DNA of 64,000 nt from Spirosoma endophyticum. GTDB lineage: Bacteria; Bacteroidota; Bacteroidia; Cytophagales; Spirosomataceae. The notes under the pieces are model-generated. The model worked only from the letters and a program-made list of their open reading frames with translations, did no database searches and was not told the DNA's origin. Made by a program: the position numbers and the translations under genes. The DNA lies in the NCBI RefSeq assembly GCF_900112365.1, contig NZ_FOLQ01000002.1, positions 372,001 through 436,000 on the forward strand. Reading direction: 5' to 3'. Of the stretch, positions 51,632 through 61,065 are shown piece after piece; within the stretch, counting starts at the first letter, position 1; every line of letters starts with the position of its first letter.

Positions 51632-54247
51632 TTAACTAGCCAGCGGGTTTGGTTTAGGCAGGTGATTACTGATCGACACCGCCGTCTTACGCCGAATCAG
51701 TTTTTCGAGCTCGACGGCCCAGAACGTACTGCTCGAAACGACCAGGGTTATCCCTAACTCAACGACTGTTAAGGGTTGGGTGCTGAACAGGGTATTGAAA
51801 AATGGCGCGTAGATGATCAGTAACTGGAGGACAACGGAAAAAACTACGGCCCCCAGCATGGGTTTATTGGAAAACAAACCGATACGGAAAACCGACTCCC
51901 TACGGGAACGTATGGCCAGGGCGTTTCCCAATTGACTGAAACAGAGCACTGTAAAGGTCATCGTTTGCCAGTGCCCAATGCCGCTATGAATCGACCAGGC
52001 TTCGATGCCGATGGTAGCTCCCCCAATCAGCAAACCGACCCACAAAATGAACCAGCCCAGTCCATCGGCAAAAATGGTTTGCCGGGGATCAATGGGTGGG
52101 CGTTTCATACTATTCCGTTCGGCGGGCTCGTAGGCCAGGGCCAGACCGGGCAGGCCATCGGTCAACAGATTGATCCACAGAATGTGAATCGCCAGTAAGG
52201 GAATGGGTAAACCGAAAAAAGGGGCCAGAAAGAGCGCCCAGATTTCACCCGCGTTGCCCGACATGATGTAGCGAATAAATTTCAGGATGTTGTCGAAGAT
52301 GCGTCGCCCGTGTTTCACGGCTTTAACGATGGTGGCAAAGTTGTCATCCAGCAGAATCATGTGGGCGGCTTCTTTGGCCACTTCCGTGCCCGTAATACCC
52401 ATAGCAATCCCGATGTCGGCGTTTTTAAGGGCTGGGGCGTCATTGACACCGTCGCCGGTCATGGCCACGAACTGGTGCCGGGCTTGCAAGGCGCTGATGA
52501 TCCGTAACTTCTGTTCAGGATCGACCCGGGCATACACCCGCACTTTTTCGACGATGGCGTCGAACGCTGGCTCATCCATCTTAGACAATTCCGGCCCCGT
52601 CAGCACCAGATCATCGACCGACGAAATGATGCCCAGCGTTTGGGCGATGGACTTGGCCGTTAGTTTATGATCACCCGTAATCATCACGGGAATAATACCG
52701 GCGGCTTTGCATTCGGCAACGGCCCGTTTGGCTTCCTGGCGGGGCGGATCGATCAGGCTGGCAAACCCGATAAAAAATAAGCCCGATTCCAGGGTGGCGG
52801 GCACTACGTTCTGGGGCAGTTCGGGCAGAAGTTTACCCGCGTAGCCCAGCATTCGGTAGCCCTGTTCGGCCAGCGCGTCGACGCGCTGCCGCAGATCCGG
52901 AATGCTGGATTCCTGGCCCGCGTCCAGTTGATCGAACAGTACGCCGACGGCTCCTTTGGTAATGCACAGGACTCCGTGCGGGGTTTGATGCAGGGTTGTC
53001 ATGCACTTGCGCTGGGAGTCGAAGGGTAGTTCAGCGATACGCGGAAATTGGGTTTCGAGCTTCATTCGCTCGTATTCCCTACCAGCTGCATAGTGAGCCA
53101 AAGCTACTTCCGTGGAATCGCCCAGCCAGTTACCCTCCTCATCTTTTACAACGTCATTGTTAAGCGCCATCGCCGTCAGTAGCCCGTTACTAATGGCTAG
53201 TACGGGCAGAGCGAATGTCGGCGATTCATAGATTTCCTGTACGGTCATCTTGTTGAGCGTCAGGGTGCCGGTTTTATCGGTGCAGATGTAGGTGACTGAC
53301 CCCAGTGTTTCCACAGCAGGTAGTTTGCGGATCAGCGCGTGGCTTTTCACCAATCGTTTGGCTCCCAGTGCAAGGGCAATCGTCACCACGGCGGGCAGGG
53401 CTTCGGGAATGGCCGCCACGGCCAGTGAGATGGAAACCAGTAACAAATTCAACAGGGGCTCGCCCCGTAGCCAGCCGACTCCAAAAAAGATCAAACAGAG
53501 TACCAGAACCGCCATCGATAAGCTCTTGCCAAATACCGCCAGGCGTTTCTGGAGGGGCGTAGCCGTTTCGTCCGATTGAACCAGAGTGGCAATCCGGCCC
53601 AGCTCGGTGTTCATGCCGGTAGCCACGACATAGGCCGTGGCCCGCCCGTTGGTCACAAATGTACCTTTGTAGCCCATGTTCAACCGGTCACCCAGTGCAT
53701 AATCGCCATCGGGAAGCATATCCGGATTTTTCTCGACATTGGTTGATTCCCCCGTCAGCGACGATTCATCGACTTTCAGGGCGTGTGCTTCGATAAAGCG
53801 AACATCGGCAGGAATGATATTTCCGGCTTCCAGTAACGTCACATCGCCGGGTACCAGATCGGAGGCTTCCACCTTGGTAGCCTGATTATTTCGCAACACC
53901 TGTGCCTGGCTGGACGCCATTTTTTTGAGGGCTTCCATCGCCTTATCCGCCCGATATTCCTGCACAAATCCGATGATGGCGTTCAGGATGATAATGGCCA
54001 GAATAACATAGGTGGATTTTACTTCGCCCACCACCCCCGAAATAATAGCCGCTGCGATGAGTACCAGAATCATGACATCCGTCAACTGATGAAGCAGGAT
54101 TTGCCAGACGGTTTTCTTCCTGGTGTCCGCAAGCTGGTTTCTGCCGTATTCCGCCAATCGTTGCCGAGCCGTGTCGGGGTCAAGTCCGGCGGATGACGTC
54201 TTCAGCGAGCGGGCTACCTCAGCAATTGGCACTACGTAGTAATCCAT
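51632..54247 (-). CDS. Cation-translocating P-type ATPase (calcium-type, P2A)
   Basis: An 871-aa ion pump. The phosphorylation site is Asp324 in ICTDKTGTLT. The actuator loop TGES is at 165-168 and the hinge TGDGVNDAPALK is present near the end of the P domain. The M4 motif PEALP (281-285) and the N-terminal cation-ATPase domain (residues about 1-70, LDPDTARQRLAEYGRNQL) place it in the SERCA/PMCA-like P2A group; ten TM segments are expected. The usual substrate is Ca2+ or Mn2+ export. It is the left edge of a stress/fermentation gene group containing phosphoketolase, Usp and lactate dehydrogenase. Confidence 0.92.
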   Translation of the reverse strand: MDYYVVPIAEVARSLKTSSAGLDPDTARQRLAEYGRNQLADTRKKTVWQILLHQLTDVMILVLIAAAIISGVVGEVKSTYVILAIIILNAIIGFVQEYRADKAMEALKKMASSQAQVLRNNQATKVEASDLVPGDVTLLEAGNIIPADVRFIEAHALKVDESSLTGESTNVEKNPDMLPDGDYALGDRLNMGYKGTFVTNGRATAYVVATGMNTELGRIATLVQSDETATPLQKRLAVFGKSLSMAVLVLCLIFFGVGWLRGEPLLNLLLVSISLAVAAIPEALPAVVTIALALGAKRLVKSHALIRKLPAVETLGSVTYICTDKTGTLTLNKMTVQEIYESPTFALPVLAISNGLLTAMALNNDVVKDEEGNWLGDSTEVALAHYAAGREYERMKLETQFPRIAELPFDSQRKCMTTLHQTPHGVLCITKGAVGVLFDQLDAGQESSIPDLRQRVDALAEQGYRMLGYAGKLLPELPQNVVPATLESGLFFIGFASLIDPPRQEAKRAVAECKAAGIIPVMITGDHKLTAKSIAQTLGIISSVDDLVLTGPELSKMDEPAFDAIVEKVRVYARVDPEQKLRIISALQARHQFVAMTGDGVNDAPALKNADIGIAMGITGTEVAKEAAHMILLDDNFATIVKAVKHGRRIFDNILKFIRYIMSGNAGEIWALFLAPFFGLPIPLLAIHILWINLLTDGLPGLALAYEPAERNSMKRPPIDPRQTIFADGLGWFILWVGLLIGGATIGIEAWSIHSGIGHWQTMTFTVLCFSQLGNALAIRSRRESVFRIGLFSNKPMLGAVVFSVVLQLLIIYAPFFNTLFSTQPLTVVELGITLVVSSSTFWAVELEKLIRRKTAVSISNHLPKPNPLAS

Positions 54248-54313
54248 AACCGAGTTGTTGAGTAGAAAGGGGATTGATATTCAGTAAATCCATTTGAAAT
54301 TATGGACAGCCGC

Positions 54314-54763
54314 TCACTTTTTATACAAATTTCTGACCCCTGGTAGCAGTGCAACGAAGAGTATGGTTATGGCCAGAAACATATAGAAAGTTTGTGACCA
54401 ATGAATACCGTAGATCACCACCATTTCGATCTGTATCCAGATAATCAGCGCAATAGCAACGTAAATGCAGCAGGTCCACGACCAGTGCATATCAGAGAAG
54501 AAATTTAATTGGTCGGCAGCTTTGCTGGCTGGTTTTTTTAGTAGTGCCACTACCAACAGACACGGTACCAGCCCCAGAACCCCAAACAGAAAAAGTCCGG
54601 GCACTAAAAAATTAGTAAAGGGTGACCTGTCCAACAGAGATAAAGGCATTCCCATCAGCTCACCGGAGGGCGAAACAATTAATACGCCACCACCTCCAAT
54701 GGCACCCAAGCCAAGAAATGCCAGTAAAATCAGGATAATAGTTCGTGTCGTTTTTGTTTCCAT
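54314..54763 (-). CDS. Hypothetical four-TM membrane protein, 149 aa
   Basis: A 149-aa polytopic protein. Hydrophobic segments are at residues 8-28 (IILILLAFLGLGAIGGGGVL), 50-75 (LVPGLFLFGVLGLVPCLLVVALL), 94-115 (CCIYVAIALIIWIQIEMVV) and 122-143 (FYMFLAITILFVALLPGV), with a WSW motif before the third. I recall similar small membrane proteins in Bacteroidota without function. It overlaps nothing and follows the DUF1003 gene by 3 bp, so the two are co-expressed. Interaction with DUF1003 or the P-type ATPase is possible. Confidence 0.7.
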   Translation of the reverse strand: METKTTRTIILILLAFLGLGAIGGGGVLIVSPSGELMGMPLSLLDRSPFTNFLVPGLFLFGVLGLVPCLLVVALLKKPASKAADQLNFFSDMHWSWTCCIYVAIALIIWIQIEMVVIYGIHWSQTFYMFLAITILFVALLPGVRNLYKK

Positions 54764-54766
54764 TCG

Positions 54767-55321
54767 CTACGAATTAATAAGACGATTTTCCAGTTTTTCA
54801 TTTATTTCCCGAAGCAGCGCGAATTGTTTTTCCTGGGTTTCAAATAGCGTTTTTACTTGCCCTTCAATCAATACGTCTATCTTTTTATTCAGGCTTCGGA
54901 TCTGCATTTCTGCTTTTAAATTGATCAGGTAATCGTTTTCACTTCTCATTCGGTCTTTTTCTTCCTGCCGGTTCTGGCTCATCATGATAATGGGGGCTTG
55001 CAGGGCGGCAATACAGGAAAGAATCAGGTTCATTAAGATGAATGGATACGGATCAAATTTGTAATGCCCGACAGCCAATACGTTGAAAATGATCCAGATT
55101 GTCAGCAGGATACCGAACCAGCTGATAAATTGCCAGCTACCGCCGAACCGCGCTACTTTGTCTGAAAGTTTCTGACCTGGTGTCAATACATCCAGGGGCG
55201 GGTTTACCAGATTTTGAACAATAAGTTCTTCAGCCAGAATCGTTTCTTTAACGATCTTATGCAGTTTTTTGAGATGATTATTTTCGTCGCACAATAACTG
55301 ATCAATTTCTTTATTTTTCAT
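54767..55321 (-). CDS. DUF1003 family membrane protein
   Basis: A 184-aa protein of the DUF1003 family. After a soluble N-terminus come LSDKVARFGGSWQFISWFGI, the first TM, then FDPYPFILMNLILSCIAALQ and APIIMMSQNRQ, which is the family core. The remaining 60 residues form a charged helix (EEKDRMRSENDYLINLKAEM and onward), probably a coiled coil. Function is unknown but the family often sits near stress and ion-transport genes. Divergent from the small membrane-protein gene at 55443; the gap between them should hold both promoters. Confidence 0.9.
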   Translation of the reverse strand: MKNKEIDQLLCDENNHLKKLHKIVKETILAEELIVQNLVNPPLDVLTPGQKLSDKVARFGGSWQFISWFGILLTIWIIFNVLAVGHYKFDPYPFILMNLILSCIAALQAPIIMMSQNRQEEKDRMRSENDYLINLKAEMQIRSLNKKIDVLIEGQVKTLFETQEKQFALLREINEKLENRLINS

Positions 55322-55442
55322 TTTTATAATTTAGTTTCTGTAGAAAAAAGACGTAGTAGTACTTATAAATGAAATAGTTTGTGTTGCGCTATTCTTTGCA
55401 TACCTTTTACCAAGTGGTTCCGAAAAGAGCCATGAAAAAAAT

Positions 55443-55781
55443 ATGGAGAATCGAGCTAAATTAAATTCCATAAAGCTGACTCATACCGCTATCTGGCTAT
55501 TCTTTGTTACAGCTATCTTGTATGTTCTCTACGCTGGATTGGCTAACCAAATAACCGCTTATACGGGAATTGCCATTGGGCTGGTTATTCTGGAAGGCTT
55601 GGTCTTGCTAGTCTTTCGGGGAAGTTGCCCATTAACGCTGATGGCCAGACAGTATTCCGCTTCCCGGAAGAATAATTTTGATATTTTCCTGCCGGAATGG
55701 TTGGCTCAATACAACAAGCTCATTTTTACCGGAATTTACGTTGTTGGCCTGATCCTCGTAAGCTATCGGCTACTGCATTGA
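55443..55781 (+). CDS. Hypothetical small membrane protein, 112 aa
   Basis: A 112-aa protein with three TM segments: TAIWLFFVTAILYVLYAGL, AYTGIAIGLVILEGLVLLVF and LIFTGIYVVGLILVSYRLL. Between them, RGSCPLTLMARQY and NFDIFLPEWLAQYNK form a loop I recall as conserved in Bacteroidota (CPLTxxAxxY, FDIxLPxWLA). It may be a small ion or lipid-related membrane protein. Role unknown. An earlier ATG at 55432 is in another frame and stops after ten codons. Confidence 0.65.
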   Translation: MENRAKLNSIKLTHTAIWLFFVTAILYVLYAGLANQITAYTGIAIGLVILEGLVLLVFRGSCPLTLMARQYSASRKNNFDIFLPEWLAQYNKLIFTGIYVVGLILVSYRLLH

Positions 55782-56033
55782 GGTATGAACCTGTTCAGGA
55801 ATAGACGTAAGGCTGATCGTACTCGATCTCACATAACGTGAGCCGGGCATACGGTTTTTCTTCGCCCCCTATAACCCAGGCGGCACTGGCTTGAGTAGGT
55901 ATACGTAAGCCATACATCTGGTAATAAGCGGACAAATGCCCTGTCAAGATTAGTTTTATTTATGGGTTGCTTACCATTGAATGACCCGTACGAACGAAAG
56001 CGACCCTAGTATGAATAAATCCGCTGATGCGTA

Positions 56034-58415
56034 TTAGGCATTCCATGTCCAATGGCGAATTTCGGGCATATCTTCTCCGTTGGTGTTGATGTACAATTTA
56101 TGCTCGATGAGTTTATCTTTCATCAGTTGCTTCAGGTAAGATCCCGTGTTTCCCAGGTGCGGCAGGCGATCCAGTACGTCCATGACCAGGTGAAAACGGT
56201 CCAACTCGTTGAGGACCGTCATATCGAAGGCCGTCGTAATCGTACCTTCTTCTTTGTAGCCGCGCACGTGCATGTTGCTGTTGTTGGCGCGGTTGTAGGT
56301 TAACCGATGCACCAGCCAGGGGTAGCCGTGAAAGGCAAAAATAACGGGCTTGTTGCGGGTAAAAATGGCGTCGTAATCCGCGTCGCTCAGGCCGTGCGGA
56401 TGTTCGGTATGGCGTTCCAGTTTTAACAGATCGACCACATTGACCACCCGAATTTTCAGCTCCGGCAGATGCGTGCGGAGAATCGAAACGGCTGCCAGTG
56501 TTTCGAGCGTTGGTACGTCGCCACAGCAGGCCATCACCGCGTCGGGCTCAATGCCCTGATCGTTACTGGCCCAGGGCCAGATGCCAATGCCTTCCGTACA
56601 ATGCTTCGTCGCTGCGTCCATACTCAGCCATTGCGGGGCCGGGTGCTTGCCCGCCACGATCACGTTGACGTAGTGACGCGAGCGCAGGCAGTGATCCATC
56701 ACTGAGAGTAAGCAGTTCGCATCCGGCGGTAAATACACACGTACTATTTCGGCTTTTTTGTTGATCACGTGATCTATAAAACCTGGGTCCTGGTGCGTGA
56801 AGCCGTTGTGATCCTGCCGCCAGACGGTAGACGTCAGCAGGTAATTGAGCGAGGCAATTGGTCGTCGCCACGGGATTTCGCGCGTCGTTTTCAACCACTT
56901 GGCGTGCTGGTTGACCATCGAATCGACAATGTGAATGAAGGCCTCGTAGCTGTTAAAGAGCCCGTGCCGACCCGTGAGCAGATAGCCTTCCAGCCACCCT
57001 TCGCACTGGTGTTCACTGAGCATTTCCATAACGCTGCCCGTCGGTGCCAGAAATTGATCATTCTCGGCCGTCTCGGCATCCCATTGCCGGTTGGTCACCT
57101 CAAAAACGGCTTCCAGCTTGTTAGAAAGCGTTTCGTCGGGCCCAAATATCCTGAAGTTGCGGGGTTGATTATTCAGCTTGATTACGTCCCGTAGAAACCG
57201 CCCAACCGTCTGCGTATCACTGGCTTGCGCGACGCCGGGCAACGATACGTCAACAGCGTACTCCCGAAAGTCGGGCATGTGGAGATCCTTCAGCAATAAC
57301 CCGCCGTTGGCATGCGGGTTGGCACCCATCCGCCGGTCGCCCTGCGGGGCCAGCTCGGCCAGTAGCCGCCCCTGTTCATCGAAGAGTTCGTCGGGTTTAT
57401 AGCTTCTCAACCAGCTTTCCAGTTGCGTCAGATGTTCGGGAGGGGTGGTGGCCGACACCGAAAGCGGAACCTGATGCGCCCGAAACGTGCCTTCGTTGGG
57501 AAGCCCGTCAATCACTTTTGGACCGGTCCAGCCCTTCGGTGATTTCAGTACAATCATCGGCCAGCGCGGTCGGGTCGTATTCCCTTCTGTTCGAGCTTCT
57601 TGCTGAATCTGTTTGATTTGCGCGATGGCGGCATCCAACGTAGCGGCCATCGCCTGATGCATGAGTTCGGGTTCGTGTCCTTCCACGAAGTAGGGCGTCC
57701 AGCCGTAACCACGTAGCAATTGCTCCAACTCCTCATGAGTGATGCGGGCCAGTACCGTCGGGTTGGAAATTTTATAACCATTCAAATGCAGAATCGGCAA
57801 CACCACCCCATCGGAAACCGGATTGAGAAACTTGTTGGAATGCCAGGCCGTCGCCAGCGGGCCGGTTTCGGCTTCTCCATCGCCAATCACGCAGGCGACG
57901 ACCAAATCCGGGTTATCGAACACGGCGCCAAAGGCATGACTAAGCGAATAACCCAGCTCACCTCCTTCGTGAATGGAACCGGGGGTTTGGGGCGACACAT
58001 GGCTCGAAATGCCACCGGGGAAGGAGAATTGTTTAAACAGTTTTTTCAGTCCGGCCTCATCGGGGCTAATCCTTGGATAAACTTCGCTGTAGGTGCCTTC
58101 GAGATACGTATTGGCCACCACCGCCGGACCGCCGTGACCCGGTCCCGACATGTAAACCATGTTGAGATCCTCTTTTTTGATCACCCGGTTCAAATGCGCA
58201 TAGATGAAATTCTGGCCAGGTGTAGTACCCCAGTGGCCCAGCAGCATACGCTTGATGTGGGCCAGGGTCAGTGGCTCCCGGAGTAACGGATTATCCAGCA
58301 GATACATTTGCCCAACTGACAAATAGTTAGCAGCCCGCCAGTAAGCATTGATCAACCGGACTTCCTGTGGTGATAAGGTCGTATTGGTTGGGGGGTGTCG
58401 TGTGAGTGTTTCCAT
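56034..58415 (-). CDS. Phosphoketolase (xylulose-5-P/fructose-6-P type)
   Basis: A 793-aa thiamine-diphosphate enzyme that splits xylulose 5-phosphate or fructose 6-phosphate with inorganic phosphate to acetyl phosphate plus an aldose phosphate. Its length and motifs are standard: [60 protein letters not shown] and [12 protein letters not shown]. The ThDP motif GDGEAETG is complete. It sits with D-lactate dehydrogenase and universal stress genes, consistent with a switch to fermentation or acetyl-phosphate production in low oxygen. No acetate kinase gene lies in this window. Confidence 0.95.
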   Translation of the reverse strand: METLTRHPPTNTTLSPQEVRLINAYWRAANYLSVGQMYLLDNPLLREPLTLAHIKRMLLGHWGTTPGQNFIYAHLNRVIKKEDLNMVYMSGPGHGGPAVVANTYLEGTYSEVYPRISPDEAGLKKLFKQFSFPGGISSHVSPQTPGSIHEGGELGYSLSHAFGAVFDNPDLVVACVIGDGEAETGPLATAWHSNKFLNPVSDGVVLPILHLNGYKISNPTVLARITHEELEQLLRGYGWTPYFVEGHEPELMHQAMAATLDAAIAQIKQIQQEARTEGNTTRPRWPMIVLKSPKGWTGPKVIDGLPNEGTFRAHQVPLSVSATTPPEHLTQLESWLRSYKPDELFDEQGRLLAELAPQGDRRMGANPHANGGLLLKDLHMPDFREYAVDVSLPGVAQASDTQTVGRFLRDVIKLNNQPRNFRIFGPDETLSNKLEAVFEVTNRQWDAETAENDQFLAPTGSVMEMLSEHQCEGWLEGYLLTGRHGLFNSYEAFIHIVDSMVNQHAKWLKTTREIPWRRPIASLNYLLTSTVWRQDHNGFTHQDPGFIDHVINKKAEIVRVYLPPDANCLLSVMDHCLRSRHYVNVIVAGKHPAPQWLSMDAATKHCTEGIGIWPWASNDQGIEPDAVMACCGDVPTLETLAAVSILRTHLPELKIRVVNVVDLLKLERHTEHPHGLSDADYDAIFTRNKPVIFAFHGYPWLVHRLTYNRANNSNMHVRGYKEEGTITTAFDMTVLNELDRFHLVMDVLDRLPHLGNTGSYLKQLMKDKLIEHKLYINTNGEDMPEIRHWTWNA

Positions 58416-58618
58416 GGTTGATTTGGTTTTGGTGCGAACGCCTGCTGATTGGCAATGGGGTCAGTAAACCTCAGCGTTGTATTCGTCAGGCCGATACGCT
58501 CAATCCTGCGGTATAATCCTCCGTTTGGGCAATTAGCCAGGGGTGTAAATGGCAAACTTGACGCTTGACGAGCCCATATTTAAAGTTAAAATGCGTTCGT
58601 TGGAAGGGCTCTCAACTA

Positions 58619-59494
58619 TCAAAGCGCACTATGGACTGTCGATAGATGGTCGACTAATTCGGGCCGTTCGTCGCTGCCGTCATTATAAAGGGTCAGTAGC
58701 GGCACCAAAGGTGTATAGGCCTGCATACGCGTATGGCTATCTCCCAATATTGCGTTGGCCATACCCTTGAAACGGGGGATAGTAACCAATAAATCGACTG
58801 GATGCTCCGCCAGGTAGGCGTCAATACCTTCTTTGGCGCTGGAGGCCTGCAAGCGAGTTACATTTGGTTTAATGGGGTTTAAAAACTGTCGAATATGAAG
58901 TTCCTGTTCCGGGTGAATGACGCTATTGTCGGGCGTTTTAATGGTCAGTAAGGTGAGTAGTGCCTCTTTGAGCGTCACCAGCTCTTTTAGTGGATCAAGT
59001 AGTTTACTGTCCCTCAGATTGGCAAAATCGATGGCCAGCACCACCTGATAAATGGGTCGAGGGGTTGCATCAGTCGGTACCACCAGAATATTTGCTTTTA
59101 GCTCGTGAACCAGACCAATGGCACTATTGCCAAACAACCCATAGGTATCATTTTGCTGGGGGCCAATGACGACAAAATCGTAGGCCTCTGTCTGCACGAT
59201 CTGTTCGACTACCTCCAGGGGATTGCCGGGCATGGCCGATGAGCGGAAGGTATGCCCCTCATGGGTAGCCTGTTGGCGCAGCTCGATCACCATACGCTGT
59301 AATTGATTGGCACTGGTAGTCGCTGAGCGAGCAGCTTCGGCGTTGTGTTTGAGGCCATTAAAGCCTCCTGTTTGCGCCGGATAGATGGTCAATAGGTGGA
59401 AATCAGCGATGGTCTCACTAAAGAACGATTGGGCAAAGGAGAGTGCATTCCGGGAGGCTTCCGAAAAATCGGTCAGCATAAGAATCTTTTTCAT
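58619..59494 (-). CDS. Universal stress protein, two tandem Usp domains
   Basis: A 291-aa cytoplasmic protein with two Usp folds. The first (about residues 1-140) opens MKKILMLTDFSEASRNALSF and carries VVIGPQQNDTYGLFGNSAIG with the G-x2-G-x9-G type nucleotide loop. The second (about 145-285) opens YQVVLAIDFANLRDSKLLD. Its own loop is less conserved (IPRFKGMANAILGDSHTRM), so it may have lost ATP binding. Tandem Usp proteins of this kind help cells endure starvation and low oxygen. It lies between the phosphoketolase and lactate dehydrogenase genes, all read on the minus strand. Confidence 0.9.
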   Translation of the reverse strand: MKKILMLTDFSEASRNALSFAQSFFSETIADFHLLTIYPAQTGGFNGLKHNAEAARSATTSANQLQRMVIELRQQATHEGHTFRSSAMPGNPLEVVEQIVQTEAYDFVVIGPQQNDTYGLFGNSAIGLVHELKANILVVPTDATPRPIYQVVLAIDFANLRDSKLLDPLKELVTLKEALLTLLTIKTPDNSVIHPEQELHIRQFLNPIKPNVTRLQASSAKEGIDAYLAEHPVDLLVTIPRFKGMANAILGDSHTRMQAYTPLVPLLTLYNDGSDERPELVDHLSTVHSAL

Positions 59495-59544
59495 ACGTTG
59501 TTGGGGACATCTATTTTTTAGTTTCTGCTTATCACCTGTTCTGC

Positions 59545-60540
59545 TTACCCAACCACCACGGCATCGGCGGGTAAGCGTTCCTGTTCCAGGTACGTCAGGT
59601 TGTTGAGCGTGGTATGGGCGATCTGCTCCATGGCTTCCCGGGTGAAAAAGCCCTGATGCGCCGTCACCAGCACATTCGGTAAGTGCGTCAGGGCATTCAA
59701 ATTGGCATCCGGCAGGTCTTTATCCGACCAGTCGGCGAAAAAGTAATCGTCTTCTAGTTCGTACACATCAATGCCCAACGCCCCCAGATGGTCCCGTTGC
59801 AGGGAGTCCAGCACGGCAGATGTATCGAGCAGACCACCGCGACTGGTGTTGATCAGATAGGCACCGGGTTTCATTCGGGCCAGCGCCGTAGCGTCGATGA
59901 TATGGTGCGTTTCGGGCGTGAGCGGACAATGGAGCGACAGCACATCGGCCTTTTCCAATACGTCATCCAGAGGTAAATATTCCACACCAAGCTGTTGCAA
60001 AACAGCCGCGGGCATTTTGTCGTGGGCCAGTACGTGACAACCAAACCCCAGCATAATGCGCGCAAAGGCTGCACCGATCTTGCCCGTGCCAATCACGCCC
60101 ACCCGCTTGCCGTAGAGGTCAAACCCCATCAGGCCGTCGAGTGTAAAGTTGTTTTCTTTGGTACGTTGATACGCCAGATAGGTCTTCCGATTCAGCGACA
60201 TCAGCAGCGCTACCGCATGTTCGGCAACAGAATGGGGCGAATAGGTAGGCACGCGCAAAATGCGGATGCCCAGCTCCTGAGCCGTGGTAATGTCCACCTG
60301 ATTGTAGCCCGTGCAACGTAGTGCCACCAACCGAATACCCAGGGCGGCCAGTGCCTGAAGCGTGGGGCGCGTCAACTGGTCATTGACAAACACACAGATC
60401 GCCTGATGACCAGCCGCCAACTGCACCGTTTCGGGTGTCAAGGCTTGGGGTAGAAACGTCAACTGATGCCGGTGGTTGCGGTTGGCTTCTACCAGAAACG
60501 GCTGCTCGTAGGGCTGGCAACTAAAAAAAGCAATGTTCAT
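59545..60540 (-). CDS. ldhA: D-lactate dehydrogenase (2-hydroxyacid dehydrogenase family)
   Basis: A 331-aa NAD-dependent D-2-hydroxyacid dehydrogenase reducing pyruvate to D-lactate. The N-terminal segment MNIAFFSCQPYEQPFL and the LRCTGYNQVDI strand match LdhA-type enzymes. The Rossmann motif VGVIGTGKIGAAFARIMLGFG is near residue 148. The catalytic Arg is in INTSRGGLLDT, Glu in DVYELEDD, and His in VTAHQGFFT. The length is typical. Together with phosphoketolase and Usp genes, it suggests a shift to fermentative metabolism under oxygen limitation. Confidence 0.93.
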   Translation of the reverse strand: MNIAFFSCQPYEQPFLVEANRNHRHQLTFLPQALTPETVQLAAGHQAICVFVNDQLTRPTLQALAALGIRLVALRCTGYNQVDITTAQELGIRILRVPTYSPHSVAEHAVALLMSLNRKTYLAYQRTKENNFTLDGLMGFDLYGKRVGVIGTGKIGAAFARIMLGFGCHVLAHDKMPAAVLQQLGVEYLPLDDVLEKADVLSLHCPLTPETHHIIDATALARMKPGAYLINTSRGGLLDTSAVLDSLQRDHLGALGIDVYELEDDYFFADWSDKDLPDANLNALTHLPNVLVTAHQGFFTREAMEQIAHTTLNNLTYLEQERLPADAVVVG

Positions 60541-60573
60541 AGTGTTCTAGTGTTTTTTTGATAACGGCACGTA

Positions 60574-60852
60574 TCAGACAACCGCCAGCAAGGGAAGGTC
60601 AGTTAGGTTTGCCATGCGCTGGGTTTTGCTTCCGCAAACAGTTCCCAGAGCCAGTTTCGCATCTGCGGCAGCATTATGGGCCACCATTTCGGTCGCGAGG
60701 CCGCCCATTACCTGCATACTTTGCGAGGCCGTGCCCACGATGGACATCAGCAGCAGATCAGCCTGTTCCGCTTTTATGACACTGCGAATCGCCTTCATGA
60801 GGTGTCCTTCCTGGGCGATGGGAAAATCGGTAGCGAGAACGATCGTTTTCAT
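60574..60852 (-). pseudogene. Universal stress protein relic with internal deletion, 92 aa
   Basis: The frame opens MKTIVLATDFPIAQEGHLMK, the first strand of a Usp, but then jumps to AIRSVIKAEQADLLLMSIVG followed by MQVMGGLATEMVAHNA, which is the end of the second Usp domain of the common 280-aa type. About 190 residues from the middle are missing. The last 20 residues (KTQRMANLTDLPLLAVV) do not end as the family does. The open frame is intact, so it may be expressed, but the fold cannot form normally. Two FNR-like boxes lie about 95 bp upstream. Confidence 0.55.
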
Positions 60853-60945
60853 AAAATGGCAAGGGGGAACCGGGTGATGGAGCCGTAACCATGGTGGATG
60901 ACCGTTAATCCGCCGTAAAGGTAACGGGCTTTCTATCCGTAGAGA

Positions 60946-60981
60946 CTGATCTTTATCAAGTCACAACCTGATGATTATCAC
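60946..60981. promoter_or_regulatory. Two tandem FNR/CRP-like boxes
   Basis: ctgatctttatcaa (60946-60959) matches the FNR consensus ttgat-N4-atcaa at 9 of 10 fixed positions, and ctgatgattatcac (60968-60981) matches at 8 of 10. Their centres are 22 bp apart, two helical turns. They lie upstream of the Usp relic, the first of the minus-strand fermentation genes, so they could activate the whole group at low oxygen. Confidence 0.6.
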
Positions 60982-61065
60982 TAGTGAAACTCTGATTTGC
61001 CTTTGTTCATGGAAAAAATGGTTAGCACCATCGGTTGGCGTAATCGAAGAGACAAACCGTCCGGT

